Positions 33,863 to 46,882 of a stretch of DNA of 64,000 nt are shown piece after piece; position 1 is the first letter of the stretch, and each line of letters begins with the position of its first letter. This stretch comes from Hyposmocoma kahamanoa. Its lineage: Eukaryota; Arthropoda; Insecta; Lepidoptera; Cosmopterigidae. Location: positions 11,571,597 to 11,635,596 of the forward strand of contig NW_020654422.1 in the NCBI RefSeq assembly GCF_003589595.1, given 5' to 3'. Both the position numbers and the translations under genes were made by a program. The notes beneath the pieces are model-generated. The model searched no databases. It worked only from the letters and a program-made list of their open reading frames with translations, and had not been told where the DNA came from.

Positions 33863-36800
33863 AAAATATATGAAGTATATTTGTATTGTAGTGTACCTTC
33901 TATTATACGCGTGATAGAACTAAAAAGAAATCGGTAATTATAGCATGACATTCTAAAGACTGCAAAATTCAAAGTTACTGCGCGAAGAGCGAAAAATATA
34001 TTAGAGTATACCGTGATAAGAAATTTGTAACTGGTGATAGCAGTTTACATTATTTCATCAAAAACGTTGAATACAACGTATACTTAGTTACCTATTGTGT
34101 AAATAAAATTGAGCTTTTCGCCAACACCATAGAGTTAAGCCTTTCGTAATGAGTCTCATGTACGAACGCAAATTGGTGTCGGCACGTGCCGCTAAATGCT
34201 GTGTTTCGTTAATTGTTGGTAAGCCTTGCTCTGGTAGTAGACATATCTCTACGTAAAAGTTGAGAATTGTATATGTACGATTTTTAAATGCACTTAACTG
34301 ATAATGATACGCAGATTGAGATATTGTATGAGTATTATATACATTAATAAGAAAAACAATTTTCAAATACAAAAGCCTAATTTCTGAGGAAAGATGCAAT
34401 TAAAGCGAATTAAGAAGGAACAGTTTCTTGTTATCTGTTGATGCATTGTTGAATAAAATGTGAATTAAGACTCAAGTTTGAACAATAAATAATTGTTTTC
34501 AGAGACGTAATTGCCGTAATTTCATGAATAATTACCGCCACAGAGCAATTAAATAAATTACACGAGGAATAACGGCCTCTCCGGGCTTTAGTTTAGCGCC
34601 TGCTGTTGCAGTTTTGCAAATACAACTTTGGACATTTTTGATTAAAGATACTGTATTAATGCTTCACTCTGAATTATTCTACTAAAATGATATACAGTCA
34701 ATAGCTCAGCTTTACATGAAAGTGTTTGGACTGTTTTCAACAAAAGGTACATATTTACATATTTAAGGTACTGTTGACTCACAGACCACATACATACTAG
34801 TATTGACTCTACTTTCGTAAGTTAAATAATATAAACTCTTTTTTTTTTAAAGTTTTCATTCCACCACCACATCATTGCTTGACTTTTCCCAATGACTTTT
34901 TCATACAAATAACGAGAATTTGAAACATTTAGCAACATCGATGTAAAAGAGTGACAAATTGTTAGGCAGTCGCAATCTAAACACGAAAACCACGTAACCG
35001 CAAATCGGTAGCGACCGGTTGAAAATTTCAAAAAGAGAACCGCTGTCATACGCGATATGGCTCGGTTCCAACCTCGTGGGTGGCAGGTGGTGTGCGCGGG
35101 GGACGGGGGTCCCCACATGGCCAGTTAGTTACGCCGCGAATTATAGGGGCCATTACGATTCATTAAGGCCAGTTAGGCTTAAACCGGTGTTTACCCACGC
35201 ACACTGACGCGAGCTGTAGGGATGAACAAATGAAGAGTGGGAAAAATCGATTGATTTATTTGTTGCGATGTTTTTTTCTTTTAAACCTAACTTAACCTAA
35301 CCTAGCCTAATCGTGTCTTTGCGATAAACGTCCAACATATCATGGAAGAACAACTGTTTCGTTGTAATTCGGTTTTCGGAGTTTTAATGAAAATTCAAAC
35401 AAACGTTATTTCGGAAAAAAAAAATTTTGAGTTTGTGATAGGTTCCCAATATAAATAAAGAGGTTTTTTTTTCTGAAAAATAAATATGATGAAAAGAAAA
35501 CACAGGTAAGAAAGAAAATTCCAGTTTTACATCGATGAAGGAGGCCAACCGAGTGTTACAGAGTCCAATATAGTAATCAACTTTGAACATCACAGTAGTG
35601 AGCACCACATGTATTATTAAAATTTTGAGTCACGAAATACAGTGCGCAAACTTTTAGTGTTTTGAAACATTTCAGTAATGGGTGCATTGGGCCGAGTATT
35701 CCTGTGCGTACTACTTGTTATGTTATAACTAAGAAAAATACAATAAGTTCTTACTTATTGCACTTTTCGTACGTTCTTACGTTAGACTCATAATTATTGT
35801 GCTGTATCGTGCTACAATTGTTACCACTTTTAACAATTGAAGTTCGGTACCATTCGCCAGTTGTCAGAGAGTGCAGTGACGCCTGCACACGCCGATGGCG
35901 GCGTATCAAGCTCTTGTAAAATGCGTATTAAATGTAATACTTGCATATTCTTTCATAAAAGCAAACATTTTTTCGTTCATTATCTACCATTGCAATGTAA
36001 AAGTAATAAAAATAATTTAATAATAAAAAATAATTTTGACATTATTATGTAAATGCTTCTATCAATACTATCTTAATGATTACTATTGAAATTCATACAT
36101 TGATAGCCAAAAAACAAGTCGTCGATTGTTTAGTTCATCTCTATAGCACACACGAAATTTTGCAACAGTTGGTATTGTTTTAAATGAGAGGAAGAGAGAT
36201 GGAGTATGCAAAAGGGTACGAAATTTAAAGCTTCCAATTTGTGGGTGTAATTAGTGGCAGTCGTAACGAGCTTAGGGCCTCGCCAACTCAAGTGTGAATT
36301 TTTGATTTTGTTACCTCAATTTTGTGAACTATTTTACCATGTATAGAACAGTTAACGGAGAATATATATAATAACGGAGAAGCGAAAAGTAACTTCATAT
36401 GTGTGTGTCATGTAGTAGCCAACACAAAGACCAACTTTTTTTAGGTTTATTTGCAAATTTTTAGCATTACAGCAAAAAAGGTCTTAGGAAAAAATCTAGC
36501 ACAAATTATACAGCGCTTGGCAACAATAGATTTTTATTTACTCCTCCTATCAGGCGAGGATTCATATGTAAATATCGTCTAGTCCGTAGCTCGTAGCATA
36601 GTAGCTGGAGGTTTGCCAGTATTGACACTATCGGCTATCGGCTACGCGCCCGTAGGCAGCTACGAACTCTGAATTTGTTATACACAGGCTTAACAGAGAC
36701 CGCTTTAGAGTTTCCTAGAGTAACATAATAATATGTTGTAGCAGTTAAGGTTGTGTTTCGTATTAGCATTTTTATAGGAGTAGAAATGTTACACACGTTA

Positions 36801-36959
36801 ATAACTTTGTTTTTAGACTAATAGGGCGAAGCGAAGAATAGGACCTGCGTATTTTCTGTTTTAAGAAGAAACTGTATATGTGTAATTAATATAATATTTT
36901 TTGTTATAATTACAATAACACGGCACTTTAATATTCAATACTTTAATATATATACTTTA
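33863..36959. other. non-coding stretch with regulatory-like islands
   Basis: 34495-34625 (CGTAATTGCCGTAATTTCATG) and 35040-35215 (GC-rich) stand out. 35284-35312 holds CCTAACTTAACCTAACCTAG, a short telomere-like run. 36575-36665 is rich in CTACG/CGTAG words. Confidence 0.35.
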
Positions 36960-37090
36960 ATTTTCAAGAACAATACATAACAAAAACAAAAAACCTATTG
37001 CCATAAGACAGGTAAACCAGGCAGCCTTGTTGCTAGATAGCAATCTCTTTCAGCCAACCTTTATTTGTTGTTTCTTGAGTGTAAAAACAG
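36960..37090 (+). repeat. possible LINE 3' fragment shared with 42.0 kb
   Basis: CAGGCAGCCTTGTTGCTAGATAGCAATCTCTTTCAGCCAACCTTT in pieces; no coding part is seen. Confidence 0.45.
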
Positions 37091-37275
37091 ATAGATAAAT
37101 GGGGGATACCTTTGATCATTGTTTTTGCTTCTAATAATTTTATTCACGCTCTCATTAACACACCTTTTGATTTTATTAATTTGTATTAACGTACACATTT
37201 GCAGTATACATATGTCGTTAATTTACAAATATTTGAATTTTTTTTTATTATGCCCAACATCCTTTGCAACTTGTA

Positions 37276-37302
37276 TATGCGTGTGTGTGGGTGTGTGTGT
37301 GT
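37276..37302. repeat. (GT)n microsatellite
   Basis: GCGTGTGTGTGGGTGTGTGTGTG with minor breaks. Confidence 0.85.
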
Positions 37303-38232
37303 TTGCTTACAAAAGGTAAATACAGATCGTTTGCGATGCTTTTGACAGGCTGCGTCGAGAGCAAACATATTGATATTTGCTGCATATTTTTTTGTTTTCC
37401 TTTCCATATTTGGAGAGTAACATTTTTCTTTTAGGTAATATAATAACATTTACATTAAATATGACATCAACGTGAGCATTAATGAATATTGCGTCAAACT
37501 TTTTTAAACGACGTATAAAACTGACAGAAGTACTTTCTTATAAAAAATGTATAATACATAATTCTTACTATAGTCCATTTGTTTAGGTACTTAACTAAAT
37601 GTAAACAATCTTGATATGTCTAATTAATTAAATATACATTTATAAAATGATTTTTACATACTTCAAATACAAAATACAAATATTTAGATTCATATAAAAT
37701 TGCATGCCTATTTTTATACCTATTGATTTGTGAAGTATACGTTTCAATAAAAATATTTTTTAATTTAGTTAAGGACCTAAACAAATGGACTATAATCATA
37801 ATATAATTAATCGTATATCTACAAACATGATGTACAGACATTGAATAAAATGGATCATGGACTCGATTGATAATGAGATGTACATATTCACGTATCCTCT
37901 GAGTGAATTCACAAAGGTTTTGCTTTATTTATCTGTAGTGTGTGTTATAAGTTAGATAAATAATAAGTATCTATTTGCAAATATTAATATTGTCTAGACT
38001 ATCACCTTGAGTTGGCTTAAATAAATAAATTAAAAAAAACATGTCCGAGTCCGAAAATCCTATTGTTATATGTATAATTAACGAGGCAATGTCTTAAATG
38101 TTCTTATGTATAAGTATAAATATCTTAAGTATAAAAATCAGAACACATACGTTTTTTATTAGGAGGTCTTGCCAATTAAGGTAAAAGAATTTGTTATTTG
38201 CCTTTAGTATTCATTTTACAAGATCATACCAA
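37303..38232. other. AT-rich stretch without recognised features
   Basis: No gene or repeat family seen. Confidence 0.5.
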
Positions 38233-38396
38233 TATTTTAGTAGAGAGTTCCTTGTGAAAGAGTTCGTCTAGAGAAGCACTGCTACCTCACTTATTTCTGC
38301 CGCCAAGCAGTAATGTGAGCATTACTGCGTTCCGGTTTTGAAGGATGAGGGCACTGGTGAAATTACAGGCACATGGCAATTGTCAACTTATATAGC
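38233..38396 (+). mobile_element. family A repeat, 5' half only
   Basis: Extends from TTTTAGTAGAGAGTTCC to GTCAACTTATAT; the 3' half is missing. Confidence 0.8.
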
Positions 38397-39018
38397 CTTA
38401 GTGTATAACATAAATTTAAATGTCAAAAAGACATGTTTACACATAAATCTACTAGTTAATTACTATCTTAATGAAACACCTGTATATCATAATTGACCAA
38501 CGAATAAAAAATCCGGCCTAATCCGTAACGACCGCTCATTTAAAAACGTCCCGGTCAATTTATTTTCGGGACCAGACGCATTAACAAAAACGGCGGCGAG
38601 AAAAAAACCGAAAAAAAGGTAAACCAGTAAAACGGTAAAATCCGGGTACAACTAAGCCGTGGTGCTATCTAATAACATTTATTACAGTCCCCTGTGTCCA
38701 CTTTGGCGGTTGATATAGTGGCGCCATTTTTGCCACCATATTTATTGATAGGTTTCAGTGATAATCTGGATGTATAAAGAGTTCATTACCCACTCAATAA
38801 ATAATACCGTTTCAACGGAATTTTCCAATTATTTTGATTATAAATGTTGTAGTCCGGATATTTGTTTGTGTTTAAATTTATTTGAAACCATCAATTATTT
38901 CATAATCATTTTCCGATATGCCGTTCTCGTCACGTCGTTTTCCTTCTTTGTAAAAGCAAGTGATAATTTTGTTGAAGTTGTAATATTAATAGCACATTTT
39001 TTTTTGAAAACTTCCGTA
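38397..39018. other. stretch with one GC-richer island
   Basis: 38510-38750 (GGCCTAATCCGTAACGACCG, GGTTGATATAGTGGCGCC) may be regulatory. Confidence 0.3.
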
Positions 39019-39245
39019 GTAAAGTGGCTTGCACACTGCTTTTTGTAGTGTCGCCATCTCAGAGGTCCCGGGTTCAATCCCGGCCGGGTCAATGTAGAAA
39101 AACTAACTTTTCTATATTGCCTCGGGTCTAGGTGTTTGTGGTTCTTTCCAATTTCCATAATACAAGTATTTTACTTTACTTTATTACTTACTTTAGAATC
39201 GGAGAAACGTATGTGATGTTATCTAATACTTATTTTCATGATTTA
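39019..39245 (+). mobile_element. tRNA-derived SINE of another family
   Basis: AAGTGGCTTGCACACTGC...TCTCAGAGGTCCCGGGTTCAATCCCGGCCGGGTC in pieces gives a strong B box (GGTTCAATCC) in a G/C stem. The 3' part, CCTCGGGTCTAGGTGTTTGTGG, and the end ACGTATGTGATGTTATCTAATAC are typical of a common moth SINE. Confidence 0.7.
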
Positions 39246-39489
39246 GAAATATCTAGAAGTACAGAAACAGCAACAAGAAAGTAATCCAGGACTTCCAGTC
39301 TTGAGTAGTAGAGTTTGATGAATGTGGTATCAAAGTTAATTTACTTACCTACGAAATAAACATTATTTGAGTTTGAGTTTTAATATTACGTAGGAGTAAG
39401 GGTTCTCCCAGCTAGGACATCACAACTCTTAACGTCTTTTGAAGTCCACAAATCGCAAAGGTGGTTGACCATGACTTGAGCACTTTTGT

Positions 39490-39540
39490 TAGAGTAGACC
39501 TATGTCCAGCAGTGGGTTGTATATGGGTTAATGATTATGT
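39490..39540 (+). repeat. SINE/LINE tail motif of moth type
   Basis: AGTAGACCTATGTCCAGCAGTGGGTTGTATATGGGTTAATGAT in pieces, without a recognisable head. Confidence 0.5.
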
Positions 39541-40638
39541 TCAATGATTTATTTATTGTCAAATAACTTTGTTTGGTAGTTTTAAAAAAGATTCCAATGT
39601 TTTTTCAGAATCATAATAATATTTTTCTTAGCTTAATGTATAAATATTATATTGTTATGAGTTTATTACACATGTTACAAAAAAGCTTTAAAACTACATT
39701 ATAAGCTTAAATACAAGAAACTAAAACTGGGATTAATTTAGATGAATCAAATTTGGTCCCTGCGGCAAAGTGCCTAAGATGCTGGCAGCGGTCCCCCTTT
39801 GTATAGCTATGCTATTACGCTGGGCAAGGTAGCTGCCGGCCCTTGGGTTCACCAGTCTAATTTTTGAGATATAGTAATTTATATTTTAATTATATAATCA
39901 TTTATTGTACAGAAAAACAAAAACACATATAAAAACAAGGAAAACACAAACAAAGAGTACTGTTTATTTGTAACAGAAATTTCTTCCTGCAGACCTAAAT
40001 ACAGGAGACAATAATTATAATAACGGGTTTATGTGCGCAATAAAACAAAAATTATCTAATAAAAAAAACAATATCAAAAACATAACATTATTCAAACTAT
40101 ATAAATAGATATTGCGCACTATACTAATATAAAATGGATGGAACAGTCGATAAGTAGTGCTCCTTAACTCTCATATTGAAAATTGCTAAGGATTTACTAT
40201 CATGAACAGTAATCGGAAGTGCGTAATATTATAAGTAATATTATAACTTCAATCATATTTTGTGAAATGAGTGCAAACACTAAATACGTACCTATTTTGT
40301 TAGAAGAATGCAACTAAGCAACGTAACACTTTTCCTATTTAACTTTAAATATCAGACTATAAATGTAAACTCACTAAGGGGCCGCCCCAAGGCTACGTAA
40401 AAGGGCCGGCACAAAACATTGACAGATAGCGCATGCGGCGGAATGAATGTCCTGAATGAGTCCCTGGAGGACCTTACCTGGTTATAAATTGGACATGTTA
40501 CAGTGGATTAATTACGATTTTAATTTCTATCGCTCAGAGCCTTTACAATATCATATAAAAAATCCATACTAATATTACAAATGCGAAAGTAACTCCAGAA
40601 CGATTATTGATGTATTTTGATATAGACATAAATGGGAC
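39541..40638. other. AT-rich stretch without recognised features
   Basis: Short GC-rich block at 39755-39860 (GGTCCCTGCGGCAAAG...) that could be a repeat fragment. Confidence 0.4.
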
Positions 40639-40821
40639 TTTTTTTATACTATCAAGTGATGGGACGAACCAGTCGCGCGCCTGATGGTAAGCTACACGCC
40701 TGTCCATAACAGTTGCAGTGCCACTGAGAGCTTTAAATTGCTAATATCTAAGGGGCACTACCACTGCGCCCGTCACCCTGAGACATAAGTTGACAAGTCC
40801 CATGTGCCTATAATTTCACCA
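40639..40821 (-). mobile_element. family A repeat, 3' half only
   Basis: Begins with the T run and ATACTATCAAGTGATGGGACGAACC and stops at CTATAATTTCACC; this is a 5'-truncated copy, as in retroposons. Confidence 0.8.
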
Positions 40822-41817
40822 TAGGAAAAGGACATAGCGACTGTGAACTGGCAAGCGGTACCATCTCAATTTTGACAACTTTACAGGATGACGAAAAAAG
40901 TTGTTTGCATCATTTATATAGCATCTGGTACATTAAATAAAAATATGTAGTTTTAAAATATTTTTATTACACATGTTATTAAAACAATGGAATTTTTTGC
41001 AGCACTGCGGTGTATGAAATGGTATAAAAAAGTGAAATCTTCAGAAAATTGAAATAGTACCGGTTGCCAGTTCACAGTCGATAGGTTACTTTTTGTCACA
41101 AAAATAAATCTTAAAGGGGGTGAAATAAATCTTAAAGGGGGATCAAACTGTGTATGGAGAACTAAAAAAACTATGAAAATTAGTAAACTACAGTAGGCTA
41201 CTCGAAGTTACGTATCCTACGCAGACGTAGTCTCTGGCATGAGCTTGTAATAAATATAAATCGAACATATTGCAACGGATTAATAAAATATTTTTTAATA
41301 TTTCAAGATAACTTAAAATATATATGTATATAATTTACAATGCTTTAAAAAATAAGTGTAATGTAACGAATAAAATTCTTTTTACGAATAAGTCACATAT
41401 AATGTGATTCAAAGGGATGTCTGTTTCGTAGCAAATGATCCAACTTCAAAGCAATACATCTGGTGATTCCAAGACCCGGGGACCTCTTGTCTTAAGTAGA
41501 GACACGATGATTTGTGTGCGGGATTTTCCCTTGGGCACAATCCCGCATTGTCCCGTATTGTCCCGCATTTCGCTAACAGCAACGCGGGACCTTGCGATTT
41601 ATGTCCCGGATTCCGCTGTCCACTTCAAATAAACATCCTGTTAAATTATAATACTGAGTCGGGATTGCGTAAACGGGACTTTATGGGCAATCTGTAATAA
41701 CATGAGGATTTCATGATATGGTTGGATATTGAAGATATCCGTGAAATGCTTTTTTCTAGGTATCGAGTTCTGAGAACCTAAGATTTAGAACCGATTGTTA
41801 CATAAAGGAAATGAAAC
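40822..41817. other. non-coding stretch with a 10-bp iteration
   Basis: 41540-41572 iterates (AT)TGTCCCGCAT/TGTCCCGTAT words three times; GC-rich surroundings to 41630. Confidence 0.4.
41102..41141. repeat. short tandem duplication
   Basis: AAATAAATCTTAAAGGGGG twice in a row, separated by TG. Confidence 0.85.
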
Positions 41818-42065
41818 TATATTTTTCAGATCTAAATTGCGTTATATTTATTTTTTCTTACAGACCTACGTTTCGGACACTTCTGACGACTGAGTTGTTA
41901 CTAATGAATGAATGAAATATTCATTATTTCACATAAAAATTACAATAACAACACACAACAATAACGTATCACAGAGTAAACTAATGAACAACAGGCGGTC
42001 TTATTGCTAAGTAGCAATTTTTTCCGGGCAACCTTAGGGTAAAAATTTAAGAGTTGGAGAGGAAG
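41818..42065 (+). repeat. family G repeat plus possible LINE 3' fragment
   Basis: 41818-41895 is the fullest family G copy (TTTCAGATCTAAATTGCG...ACGTTTCGGACACTTCTGACG). 41945-42065 matches 36960-37085 (GGCGGTCTTATTGCTAAGTAGC and TTTCCGGGCAACCTT), which resembles a LINE 3' segment. Confidence 0.5.
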
Positions 42066-42267
42066 GGTGCAACCAAAGAATATCTTGTAACGAAAGTGTT
42101 TTAAACAAATACACTACTCATGAAAAAGTAAATATATAAATAATAGTAATAAATATGTATGGAATATGTTGTTAAAGTAATATGAAATCAATCTTTCTAA
42201 GTATTTGGAATAGAATTACTATTGACGATGTCCCTTTTACGTGGTTTTTGTAATTAATTTTCAGCAT

Positions 42268-42590
42268 TAATTATTAATACAAACATCGAACACAAACAAA
42301 AATTCTTTCGATCTGATAGGACTGGAATTTGCGTCTGTATGCCAAACTAGAGCCACCGCTCTACCAACAGAGTTACAGATCGAGTCAGCTGACCTTACGA
42401 ATTTCTGTGTTTATTACAGATATTTTGTATTGGGCTTTTATCGCCATAAGCGACACCTAAATTGCGCAGATTGCGCTTCGATCTCACAGAACGAAGGTTC
42501 GAGTTCTGTCAAATCGAAGGAATTTTTCTTTGCGTTTGATCTTTGTACTAATAATAATAATTATAACAAACTAGTGGAGTAATTTTGCAA
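42268..42590 (-). mobile_element. family B inverted-repeat element carrying a tRNA-like core
   Basis: Family B has long terminal inverted repeats containing AATACAAAGATCGAACACAAAG and ACTAGTGGAGTAATTTTG. Here the right arm (42510-42588) is clear and the left arm is partly eroded. Between them the minus strand reads AACTCTGTTGGTAGAGCGGTGGC ... AATTCCAGTCC, a tRNA-like A box plus a weakened B box. Confidence 0.7.
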
Positions 42591-42751
42591 AAAGTAAATG
42601 AGTATCATGATCGTAAACAATCATGGTATTCAATAAAAATCAAAATTTCCATTTTTGTTCTTCAAAATACCTTTCATGTTTTATCCTTAAACCGTAATAA
42701 TAACTATCCTACATCAATATAGTTTTGGAGCTTTGGGTAATTTTTATGTTA

Positions 42752-43126
42752 GTTTTCTCGGAATAATTTCGGCGGCAGTTTTATTATTTATATTTTCGAG
42801 TATATTATCGTGATATATTAAATAATATTTCTTATTAACTGCCTCCTTTTCTGAACGGTTACCATGCCGGACTGCCACGCAGAGGTCCCAATCTCGATTC
42901 CCGGGCCGGGAGAAATATTTGAATGGCCTACATTTATTTATCTCGTGAGTTTGGGTGTAATTTGTGTGTGTCCATGACACTCACGAGTCAGGGTTTCCCT
43001 AGTGCGGGGCTATGTTGAGTATGTGCGTTATTTATTTATTTATTTCAAGATACTACGCTTAATATTAAATAGTATTGTAGAACATTTAAATAATAAAAAC
43101 TGCCACCGAAATTATTTAAAGAAAAC
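42752..43126. mobile_element. fold-back (MITE-like) element with TA flanks and a SINE inside
   Basis: Arms of about 75 bp: GTTTTCTCGGAATAATTTCGGC at the left (42752-) and its complement GCCACCGAAATTATTTAAAGAAAAC in pieces at the right (ends 43126). TA occurs directly outside both ends (42750-42751 and 43127-43128), the Tc1/mariner-type target. The family C SINE fills the centre. Confidence 0.7.
42838..43050 (+). mobile_element. tRNA-derived SINE, family C, inside an inverted-repeat element
   Basis: The same family (ACTGCCTCC...GAACGGTTACCATGCCGGACTGCCACGCAG in pieces), with a damaged A box (TTCTGAACGG) and B box (ATCTCGATTCC). The tail is (TTTA)n. It lies between the arms of a fold-back element. 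Confidence 0.8.
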
Positions 43127-43128
43127 TA

Positions 43129-44649
43129 TCTTGAAAATTAACCCTTTTATCCATTCATCACTTTATATAATACCAAATACAAACTTTAGAGAGCTATTTT
43201 GAACTACTTGGTACCTGATATACGCATTTTAGATTACTTACTCGTAATTAACAAGTATCATGAATAAACCTTACCCACTTTAATAAATAATAGAAAGGGA
43301 AAGAAAAATCTCTTAATCTTCACAAGTACGCACCGGAGGCTCATCGCCATTACTCATATCGATGGGAACGTACGAGTGTGTCGATTTATCTGCTGAAGTT
43401 TTGTGCACACGCAGCGCCCAATAATGACTCTGATCACGAAAATAAATGATAATTGTATTTTGTTAACTGAAAGGACAGATTTTTGGCTAGAGTAGAAAAT
43501 AAATAGCTATTTAAAAACCAACAAATTTTGGTACACGCGCCCGTAGTACGAATATTAAAAGAAATAGAATCGTCTATTTCGTTAACATACTATATCAACA
43601 AGGACTTGTTAGTAAAATAATATAACAAGATTTCAAAGAGAGTTTCATACACATAATTTCGCAAGATGTAGCTACCGGTCTTTGAATACACCATACGACA
43701 ATATAAAATTAAATATTATGGCCCATTATATTAATGACGAATTTAACACATATAAATGTTACTTTCTATATCGTCATCTTTAACGCTTTTTTAAACCCAC
43801 GAGAAGACAACGAGACAGTTTTGTTTGTAACGGGAAGCCAAATAAACTTAGCAATTTATACCAATGGTTCGCCTATCAAATAGAAATAAAAACTGAATTC
43901 AATACCCAGTTTCCTAATGGAGTTACGTGCCAGTGGTCTGGCGCGATTTATAAACGTCAAGCTTTGCCCACCGTCGTCTGAAACCCGATTCATAATTGAT
44001 GATAATATCCGGCAGATGCGGACTTTTCATCCGCAGTAAAAAATGCCGTAGCGGAAAAATAATCACGGAAAGTCCTTAGTCATTTATGACAGGACAGACG
44101 GCAGTGGAGACGGTATTTGAAGTTTTTTTTGTGTGACATATCGAGGTATTTTTATGACTAACTGACTTACCCATTACGGTCAATTAAATTCCGTGCTGAA
44201 ATATAAGGAAAATCTCTTTAAGTACCTACGAAATTTTTTTCACACCAAAGAACTCTTGAGTCGTAGAATTATAAGCTAGCTACTAACATTCGAGAATGTT
44301 TAAAATAACGGTAGCACAATTCTCGCTGAATATTGTCGATAACGAAGGATGCATTCAGATTTTGGAATATCTCGTTTTCTTTAATCTTAATCATCAAGAC
44401 TAAAAAAAATATCTGGTTTGACTCATGTTCATTCGGCGGGACAACGGCTCTTACGCCGACCGGAAATACAGAGCTTTGAAAAAAGGTGCGCTTGCGACCG
44501 GAAGCGCCGGGCAGGAAGACGGCGACGACAGCACCGCGTCGCCGGTGCGCTGTATTAAAAATTAAACTGGATCCGTTTCCGGTAGCTCTGATGTTTGTGC
44601 TTGTTTTTGCAAGGGTTGTCGTTACCAAATGTTGTATGTTTTAGTGTAG
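43129..44649. other. non-coding stretch with regulatory-like islands
   Basis: 43930-44090 (GCGCGATTTATAAACGTCAAG, ATTCATAATTGATGATAAT) and 44430-44560 (very GC-rich) stand out. Confidence 0.3.
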
Positions 44650-44952
44650 TTTTAGTAGCAGTAGAGCTCCTTGTGAAATGGTTCGTCCAGGGTAGTATTG
44701 CCACCTTACCTATTTCTGCCGCCAAGCAGTAATGTTCATTACCATGTTCTGGTTTTGAAGGGTAAGGGTGCTGTTGGAATTACAGGCACATGAAACATGT
44801 CAACTTCTGTCTCAGGGTGACGGACGCAGTGGCAGTGCCTCTTAGATCTTTGCAACTTAAAGCTCTGAGTGGCACTGCAACTGTTAGGGATATGCGTGTA
44901 GCTTACCATCAGGCGCACCACTTGTTCGTCCCGTCACTTGATGTAAAAAAAA
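44650..44952 (+). mobile_element. family A repeat, full length
   Basis: One of the most complete copies, from TTTTAGTAGCAGTAGAGC to CCCGTCACTTGATGT(A)8. Confidence 0.85.
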
Positions 44953-46027
44953 TGTTTGAATGTTTAAACGACATTGAACGTTTGCCGAGTCAATTTAAAA
45001 GTAGTCAAAATTTGCTTATTTTCGTCTACTTTTCTTATTAATTTATTCGTGTGGAACATAACTATTCAATTTTAATGCTTTATATTTATTATGTTACGAA
45101 GTATTGAACTATAGGTAATTAGGCATAACACATATAGATATATAATTATGTATGTTCGGTCTGTTTAATGAGATAACTTAAAAAGAAATAAATACATGGA
45201 ATACGATCGTCTCATTCATATGTATCCCACCATGTTTTACCTGTGCAAACGCACTGTTACCTTATGTACTTTATCCGACCCAAGCTCACAGAGAACTCGC
45301 ACATAGCTACTACTATGTAGAAACTTCAATTATGTTTGAATTGAAGAAGTGTGTCGTCCTTTCACGAGAGTATCTTTGTGGGCGTGGAGCCGTGAGGGCG
45401 GAGCCTGCGACGGACACTCCTTGGAGTTCTCTTTTTTGCCTCACTGCGTATCTAGGTATACGACAACCATCTAATAAAGACACTGGACACCACACCTAAT
45501 TTCTTACTCCTTAGAGCGGCGAGAGAGCTCACAGTCGTCTGGTCATGTTTATGTAAGAGAAACAAGCTTTGAACAACTTCAGTCGTTATCGCATTTATAA
45601 AGTTTTTGAGACAATTCCATTTTATGGGGTGTTTTGCTTGAGATAAAATTTTATTTCTCTCGTCTGATACTTTTTGTTTTGGGCGTTGGTTCGTAAATAC
45701 GATGAGCGTTATTTCGCTATTATACTGAAGACGGCTATAACAATTTATGCTTATGGCATTAAGCAAACTGTATATAGCTATATTGTATCTTATTGTATCC
45801 CGCAATAGTGCGAAAGCTCGAATAGATAGGTAGTACTACGAGGGCATTGTTGTTCTTATTGTCAAACCATCGTTTTGCAACCTTAGTGTTACAAGTCCTA
45901 GAAATTTGCATTGCATGCTTCATCGTCGATCTCATCGTCACTTTTCATCACGAGAGTGAGTTTCAAATGCCCACTTTTTTATAAAAAGAAAAGGAATTGT
46001 AAAACTTAAATGAAAAACTATACGGGT
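44953..46027. other. non-coding stretch, possible solo LTR inside
   Basis: Only the 145-bp candidate at 45350 is notable. Confidence 0.35.
45350..45494 (-). repeat. possible solo LTR
   Basis: Bounded by TGTGTCGTCC and GGACACCACA (8 of 10 bases inverted), with TG...CA ends, a GC-rich interior and AATAAA near one end. No target duplication is seen and there is no second copy in the window. Confidence 0.2.
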
Positions 46028-46290
46028 TGATTATTAATACAAAGATCGAACACAAAGAAAAATTCCAACGAACCAGCGACCTCGTAGCGTAGCTTACGCT
46101 CTCCCAACTGAACTACGGAACGAACCAGCGCACCTTACGAATTTCAATAACGTGCTTGTTGCAGATCTTTGTTTTTGTATTTAGCGAATTTTTATCCTTA
46201 GCGCCATCTGTGAAAGTTACCAAGTACTTAGTGTTCGATCTTTGTATTTAACAATTGCAACAAAGTAGTAGAGTCATTTCACAAAAATAA
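46028..46290 (-). mobile_element. family B element with a different tRNA-like core
   Basis: Left arm ATTATTAATACAAAGATCGAAC; right arm GTGTTCGATCTTTGTATTTAAC. The minus-strand core GTTCCGTAGTTCAGTTGGGAGAGCG (in pieces), followed by TCGCTGGTTCG, is tRNA-like but distinct from the 42.3-kb core. Confidence 0.7.
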
Positions 46291-46882
46291 ATTAAATATC
46301 ACAGTGATAAATATTCAATAAACTTAAATCTATACGATTTGTTTCGGAAACATGCCCATGTTTCCGATTCTTTGTCTACTTTATGAAAACCACCTTTAAC
46401 CCAGTAGAGTTGAGAAGCAATGCATTAGTGTATAATTGAAACCATTGAACATTTTTATATTAATATATTAATAAGAAGCGAAATATGAAACATTATATTG
46501 AATATAATCTCAGAAGATGGATAGACTGTCACAAATGATTGCTAACTGTATATAACACCCTATGTTGATTAGTAATAATATAGACATCAAAAGAAAAGCT
46601 ATAATGAGTGATTGATGAAGAGGTTGGGGAGGGTACCCGTGTATATTAGTTAGAAGCTACCGCTATTATGTGTTTACTATCTTGCGCTAAGATCGTCTAG
46701 ACATCGTAGTACGATGAAAGCATTCTAACACTTATTCATGTTTCTTTGTCTTTTATCTTTATATATCAGTATATATAGACCAGTGTCTATACATTTCACT
46801 GGAGATCAATGTAATATTTTTGCTCTTAATTATAGGTATCTATATACATATTAAAATATCTCTATTTTTCTATGAGTATACA
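46291..46882. other. AT-rich stretch without recognised features
   Basis: No coding or repeat signal. Confidence 0.5.

Noticed and set aside
34088..34399. 103-codon minus-strand frame.
   Set aside because: No family resemblance, and no start or splice support.
35284..35312. Telomeric repeat (CCTAA/TTAGG).
   Set aside because: Only four degenerate units inside ordinary sequence; not an array.
44269..44628. 119-codon minus-strand frame and a 46-codon plus-strand frame (44425-44565) in a GC-rich patch.
   Set aside because: Both strands look equally open because the patch is GC-rich. No family was recognised and no convincing splice sites were seen.
44739..45041. Open frames within family A copies (here and at 53203-53490, 4173-4365, 29600-29800).
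   Set aside because: The frames are not shared between copies of the repeat and are broken by indels, so they are by-products of repeat sequence.
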